NCBI RefSeq assembly: GCF_000379605.1
Contig: NZ_KB902668.1
Coordinates: 1 to 64,000, forward strand
Reading direction: 5' to 3'
Origin: Rhizobium giardinii bv. giardinii H152
GTDB lineage: Bacteria > Pseudomonadota > Alphaproteobacteria > Rhizobiales > Rhizobiaceae
Length of the DNA stretch: 64,000 nt
The notes below the pieces were generated by a model. It made no database searches. It saw only the letters and a list, made by a program, of their open reading frames with translations, and was not told the DNA's origin. Positions 60,347 to 64,000 of this stretch are shown in pieces; within the stretch, counting starts at the first letter, position 1; every line of letters starts with the position of its first letter. A program made the position numbers and the translations under genes.

Positions 60347-61711
60347 TTAATCGAGGAATTCGACGGTGGTCCCGACGCTGACCATCTTGGCGAGCTCTGT
60401 CGCATCCCAATTGGTCAGGCGTACGCAGCCATGGCTTTGGGTCTTGCCGATCTTCGAGGGTTCCGGCGTTCCGTGAATGCCATAGGTCGGCTTCGACAGG
60501 GCGATCCAGACCGTGCCGACAGGGCCATTCGGGCCGGGCTGCAGGGTTAGTACCTTGTCATTCTCACCCTGCTTGAAGTTGATTTTCGGATTGTAGGTAT
60601 AGCCGGGATCGAACGCGATGCGATCGACCTGCACGGTGCCCGAGGGAGATGGGGTGTCGGACGAACCGATCGTTGCCGGATAAGCGGCAATCAGTGTGCC
60701 GGCCTCGTCATAGGCAAAGACCTGCTTGCGGTATTTGTCGGCGACGATGCGGGTAACCTTGCCCTTCTTCATTTCCCCGGGGTTGATCACCTTGATGATC
60801 GTGCCGGGAATCGTGAAATCGACGCCGGGGTTCAACTCCCGAAGATAGGCTTCGTCCATGTGGAACTTTTCGCCGAGCATTTCCACCGTAGAGGTGAAGG
60901 ACAGATGCGGCAGAGCAGCCTTGTGCGCATAGTCTTCCGGAATGGCGGCGACATAGGGGCCGGCGGCATCTGCGGCCGTGATCGTATAGGTCGTGATCGG
61001 CAGTCCGCCGGAGAAGCGCAGCCGTTCCATGATGTCGTCGGTATTGTTCGGGTCCAGTGTCTCGCCCGTCGCCTGCTGCCAGGCCTCGATCGCCTTGGTG
61101 ACGTTCGAGCCGCTCTTGCCGTCGATCACGCCCGGAGAAAATCCTTCGCGGTCGAGAAACACCTGCAGGGCCGTGATTTCGGCGCTGGATTTCTTCGTGA
61201 TCTGCGCGGCCGGGGGCAGGGTCTGGCGTTCTTCCTGCGGCAGGGCTTCCATGTCGTTCTCGTCCAGAGACGCCGGATACTCGTTCGGCAGTGCCTGACG
61301 CTCGACGCTCGGCGGCGTTGCATCGCGATAGTCGGGGATGGAAGCGGTCACGTCGCCGGGCTCGGAAAACCCTTGTTCGGGATATTCCTGCTCGGAAAAA
61401 CCAAAGCCCTGGTTGGCGTAGGTGTCGCGGCTCATCTCGCGGCGGCGGATTTCGTTGCGTTGCCTTCCGCTGCCCATCACGGTCGCCACGATATTGCCCC
61501 AGGAATCGACCAGGACGGTGCGGCCACGCCGGTCGCGCATCATCTGCACGTCGCCTCCGGGCAGATAATCGAGAATGTCGCCCTCCGGCGTGACGAGAAC
61601 CGCATTGGCCGGCAAACGGCCGAAGCTGTCCTGCGCCTTTGCGGTAGTGGCAAGGGCGAGTATGCTTGCGGCAGCGAGGAGGGCAATTCCGGTTCGGGAA
61701 ACAAGCGTCAC
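60347..61711 (-). CDS. L,D-transpeptidase (YkuD/ErfK family), exported
   Basis: A 454-residue periplasmic enzyme that cross-links or modifies peptidoglycan. Signal peptide to about residue 26 (ending TAKAQD), then a Gln/Pro/Glu-rich linker, a peptidoglycan-binding domain (about 175-225, ALQVFLDREGFSPGVIDGKS), and the YkuD domain with the catalytic signature GIHGTPEP...SHGCVRLTNWDA (nucleophile Cys near residue 434). The start is probably GTG 61711 after an AGGT site; a TTG at 61756 extends the frame but places extra charged residues before the signal. Family call is firm. Confidence 0.88.
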   Translation of the reverse strand: MTLVSRTGIALLAAASILALATTAKAQDSFGRLPANAVLVTPEGDILDYLPGGDVQMMRDRRGRTVLVDSWGNIVATVMGSGRQRNEIRRREMSRDTYANQGFGFSEQEYPEQGFSEPGDVTASIPDYRDATPPSVERQALPNEYPASLDENDMEALPQEERQTLPPAAQITKKSSAEITALQVFLDREGFSPGVIDGKSGSNVTKAIEAWQQATGETLDPNNTDDIMERLRFSGGLPITTYTITAADAAGPYVAAIPEDYAHKAALPHLSFTSTVEMLGEKFHMDEAYLRELNPGVDFTIPGTIIKVINPGEMKKGKVTRIVADKYRKQVFAYDEAGTLIAAYPATIGSSDTPSPSGTVQVDRIAFDPGYTYNPKINFKQGENDKVLTLQPGPNGPVGTVWIALSKPTYGIHGTPEPSKIGKTQSHGCVRLTNWDATELAKMVSVGTTVEFLD

Positions 61712-61927
61712 GATGAAACCTATAGTCTGGCGGTTGTGGTCGGGCCTACAAATCAAATGGGACGGTAATATGAATAAACTGAATTCATCATGAACAGTTC
61801 CCTAAAATCCATTTAATTCGGTGGGTTGCCGGTTTCAAGCAGAAGATTTGATGCTTTCTTTGCGGTAGATTCGCGGGACTGGATTGCCGGCGGTTCTCGC
61901 CGACTCATGCGCCGGGGGAGATGCTCG

Positions 61928-62782
61928 ATGCCGATCACGATGTCCAGGAGGGATCAGGAGGCGGAATTCCAGATCCTGCTCGATCGCCAATCGGCGCTGG
62001 ATATCGGTGCATTTGTCGTCGACGGCGTCGATATTTCCCCCGGTGCCGCTATTCCCTCGGACGGTGACCGGCGCATCGATCAGGCGCTGCAGGGCTTCTT
62101 CTTTACCTGCGGTCCAGATCATATCCGCCATCCGGAACCGGTCGAGGGTTTCGATGACGGGCGAAGGTTTCCGTTGCACGGCTCGCTTTGCGGCACGCCG
62201 GTGCGGCGCACGGAAATGCCGGCCCCGGGCGAGCCGCCGGGATGTTTTGCCGAAACCGAAGTTCTGCTCGCCGACGGCGGAACGGCGCTGGTGACACGAC
62301 GCTGGGCAATCAGCCGGGACGAAGCAGAAGTCTTGCTGTCGGACCGTGTAACCAATACGGGGGCCAAACCGTTCGCTCCGATGCTGATGTACCACATGAA
62401 CATAAGCGGCTCGATGCTCGGGGAGGACACGCATATCGGCGGGACAATGTTCGGCGACGAGCGGCAACCATGGCGGTTCGGAGAGGGCGATAGCGCGCAT
62501 TTCTGTCTGCCGGCCGCGAAGACGGCGGATGACGGCTGGGCGCAGGTGAGCCTCGGTCCGTTCGACGCCTTGTCCGGCCGCTCGGTGATTGTCAGGTTTT
62601 CGACCGTAACCCTGCCGTTCCTGCAGATGTGGCGATGCCAGCGCGGGACGGCCGACGTCATTAGCATCGAGCCGGTGTCCCACCGGATTGCCAAACGGAC
62701 CGATCTTGCTGCTGCGGGTGAAATGCCGATGCTCGCACTGGGCGAAACGGTGGATTATGCACTGGCGTTCCAGATCCGGTGA
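61928..62782 (+). CDS. Galactose-mutarotase-like protein (DUF4432/aldose 1-epimerase-like)
   Basis: A 284-residue beta-sandwich protein resembling the DUF4432 branch of the aldose-1-epimerase superfamily: PLHGSLCGTPV, SDRVTNTGAKPFAPMLMYHMNIS, ISIEPVSHRI. The His of LMYHMN and the Glu of SIEP occupy places where epimerases have catalytic residues. Sugar binding or anomer interconversion is likely, but no sugar genes lie near. GGGGGAG precedes the ATG at 61928. Confidence 0.7.
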   Translation: MPITMSRRDQEAEFQILLDRQSALDIGAFVVDGVDISPGAAIPSDGDRRIDQALQGFFFTCGPDHIRHPEPVEGFDDGRRFPLHGSLCGTPVRRTEMPAPGEPPGCFAETEVLLADGGTALVTRRWAISRDEAEVLLSDRVTNTGAKPFAPMLMYHMNISGSMLGEDTHIGGTMFGDERQPWRFGEGDSAHFCLPAAKTADDGWAQVSLGPFDALSGRSVIVRFSTVTLPFLQMWRCQRGTADVISIEPVSHRIAKRTDLAAAGEMPMLALGETVDYALAFQIR

Positions 62783-62857
62783 AACCGGCTTTCCGATTGA
62801 CGCCTTAGGCTGGCGGTCTTACATCAGTCCGGACACCATTTTCAGGAAGGTTTTTCC

Positions 62858-63196
62858 ATGGACATTCGCCAGATCAACGATGAATATTCGGTCACCGGAC
62901 AGATTTCCGTCGAAGACCTCGATACGATCAAGGCGATGGGATTCAAGTCGATTGTCTGCCACCGCCCGGACTTCGAGCAGCCGGATCAGCCGCAGTTCGA
63001 AACCATCGCCGCCCGCGCCAGGGAGCTCGGCCTCGACATCACCCATATCCCGGTCGGCCCGATGGGCGTGACGGCAGATGCGGTGCGCGAGATGGTCGAT
63101 GCGCTGGATACGTTCGAGAGGCCGATGCTCGGCTATTGCCGCTCCGGCGCCCGCTCGACCAATGTGTATCAGCAGACCCAGCACATTCGCGGCTGA
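62858..63196 (+). CDS. DUF442/TIGR01244-family phosphatase-like protein (Blh-type)
   Basis: A 112-residue protein of the group annotated as TIGR01244 sulfur transferase or Blh N-terminal domain. It has the dual-specificity-phosphatase-like loop YCRSGARS (Cys-x5-Arg) and the start QINDEYSVTGQISVEDL. Blh proteins take part in sulfide detoxification and biofilm control in some rhizobia, where the domain is fused to a metallo-beta-lactamase; here it stands alone. AGGAAGG precedes the ATG at 62858. Confidence 0.82.
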   Translation: MDIRQINDEYSVTGQISVEDLDTIKAMGFKSIVCHRPDFEQPDQPQFETIAARARELGLDITHIPVGPMGVTADAVREMVDALDTFERPMLGYCRSGARSTNVYQQTQHIRG

Positions 63197-63253
63197 CGAA
63201 GCCTTGTGAACGGCACGCGTCCTTGCGATCGCACGCCGCTTGCACCTGTGCGG

Positions 63254-64000
63254 CTAGCCGTTTCTGATCTGGCTCAATGTCCGCGTCGGCGTGATCGCCT
63301 CCGGATCGAGCCTGATCTCGATGATCGACGGCTTGCCGCTCCTGCGCGCGCGCTCGAAAGCGCCGGCAAATTCCTGCGTCTTTTCCACGCGCTCGCCATG
63401 TCCGCCAAATGTGCGGGCATAGGCTGCAAAATCCGGATTGGTGAGATCGGTTCCACTCACCCGCCCGGGATATTCCCGCTCCTGATGCATGCGAATCGTG
63501 CCGTAGATGCCGTTGTTGATGACCAGCGTGATGATCGGCAGGTTATAGCGGACGGCGGTTGCGAATTCCTGTCCGTGCATCAGGAAGCAGCCGTCACCGG
63601 CAAAGCAGATCACCTCGCGTTCAGGAAACAGATGTTTTGCCGCGACGGCGGCCGGCAGGCCATAGCCCATCGAGCCCGATGTCGGCGCAGCTTGCGTGTT
63701 GAAGCGGCGGAAGCGGTGGAAGCGATGCAGCCACGTCGCGTAATTGCCGGCACCGTTGGTGAAGATCGCATCCTCGGCCGTGTTCGCCTCGATGTATTGC
63801 ATGATCGGTCCCATCTGCACATCGCCCGGGCCGGTTTCCGGTGGTGTGGACCAGGCCAGGTAAGCCTCATGCATCGCCGTGGTGCGATCGTGCCATGACG
63901 GCGGGGCGGCGGGCTTCAGGTCGTCCAAGGCAGCTGTGAAGTCGGCTGGCGCCGCCGCAATCGCCAGGTCCGGACGGTAGACGCGGCCGAGTTCGCCGGC
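63254..64000 (-). CDS. Thiamine-diphosphate-dependent enzyme, C-terminal part (acetolactate synthase-like)
   Basis: The frame runs off the right edge, so only about the last 248 residues are seen; a TTG at 63928 is internal. The ThDP-binding motif is present as FAGDGCFLMHGQEFATAVRYNLPIITLVINN (GDG...NN), with TSGSMGYGLPAAVAAK before it. This is the C-terminal ThDP domain of the acetolactate synthase/benzoylformate decarboxylase family. The exact reaction cannot be settled from the fragment. Confidence 0.83.
   Translation of the reverse strand, partial: AGELGRVYRPDLAIAAAPADFTAALDDLKPAAPPSWHDRTTAMHEAYLAWSTPPETGPGDVQMGPIMQYIEANTAEDAIFTNGAGNYATWLHRFHRFRRFNTQAAPTSGSMGYGLPAAVAAKHLFPEREVICFAGDGCFLMHGQEFATAVRYNLPIITLVINNGIYGTIRMHQEREYPGRVSGTDLTNPDFAAYARTFGGHGERVEKTQEFAGAFERARRSGKPSIIEIRLDPEAITPTRTLSQIRNG

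Overview
The window reads as a GC-rich alphaproteobacterial genome of the Rhizobiaceae type (Rhizobium/Agrobacterium/Ensifer/Shinella group). Signs are an iron box of the rhizobial RirA type (TGA-N9-TCA), a RibH2-type lumazine synthase under an FMN riboswitch, VirC1-like ParA ATPases, rhizobial-looking GC-rich interspersed palindromes, and a long run of ABC importers with catabolic gene sets. No rRNA, tRNA, insertion sequence, prophage or CRISPR array was seen. The genus cannot be fixed from the sequence alone.

Layout. 1-2566: the C-terminal part of a GcvT-domain dehydrogenase and a Rieske oxygenase, a plausible glycine betaine/dimethylglycine demethylation pair. 2576-3760: a small membrane protein and a ferritin-like YciE protein. 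3805-7860: iron-regulated siderophore uptake (TonB receptor, FhuF-like reductase, binding protein). 8095-13693: an aldehyde dehydrogenase and four ABC genes in the order of E. coli ydcSTUV-patD, with a LysR gene upstream. 14799-15359: a ParDE toxin-antitoxin pair. 15490-20143: esterase, periplasmic MsrA, ACT protein, CocE hydrolase and a small secreted PAAR-like protein. 20194-32683: one long minus-strand block with a peptide/opine-type ABC importer behind carnitine/gamma-butyrobetaine genes, and a divergent GlxA/CdhR-type regulator at 32796. 33818-42562: a tandem-HTH LysR regulator and a divergent catabolic operon. 42659-44275: a methyltransferase and FMN-riboswitch-controlled ribH. 44395-48304: a second spermidine/putrescine-type ABC importer. 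48548-56155: an RpiR regulator with an N-formylglutamate-amidohydrolase-like protein, APC permease, glutamine-synthetase-like ligase, aldehyde dehydrogenase and iron alcohol dehydrogenase, likely a gamma-glutamylation route for an amine or amino alcohol. 56360-58071: two tandem VirC1/ParA-like ATPases. 58148-64000: two small disordered proteins, a PuuB-like oxidase, an L,D-transpeptidase, a mutarotase-like protein, a DUF442 protein and a partial ThDP enzyme.

The most striking system is 35165-42562. A histidine-ammonia-lyase homologue without the MIO-forming Ala-Ser-Gly, a dihydropyrimidinase-like hydrolase, an M20 carbamoylase-like hydrolase, a DUF917 protein and a urocanase homologue lie together with a dedicated regulator. 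The classes match the five-step ergothioneine catabolic pathway: ergothionase, thiourocanate hydratase, thiohydantoin desulfurase, hydantoin-propionate hydrolase and N-carbamoylglutamate hydrolase. They do not match normal histidine degradation, since no hutI or hutG is present. With the carnitine block and the betaine demethylation pair, much of the window concerns trimethylammonium (betaine) compounds. That theme is inferred from gene content.
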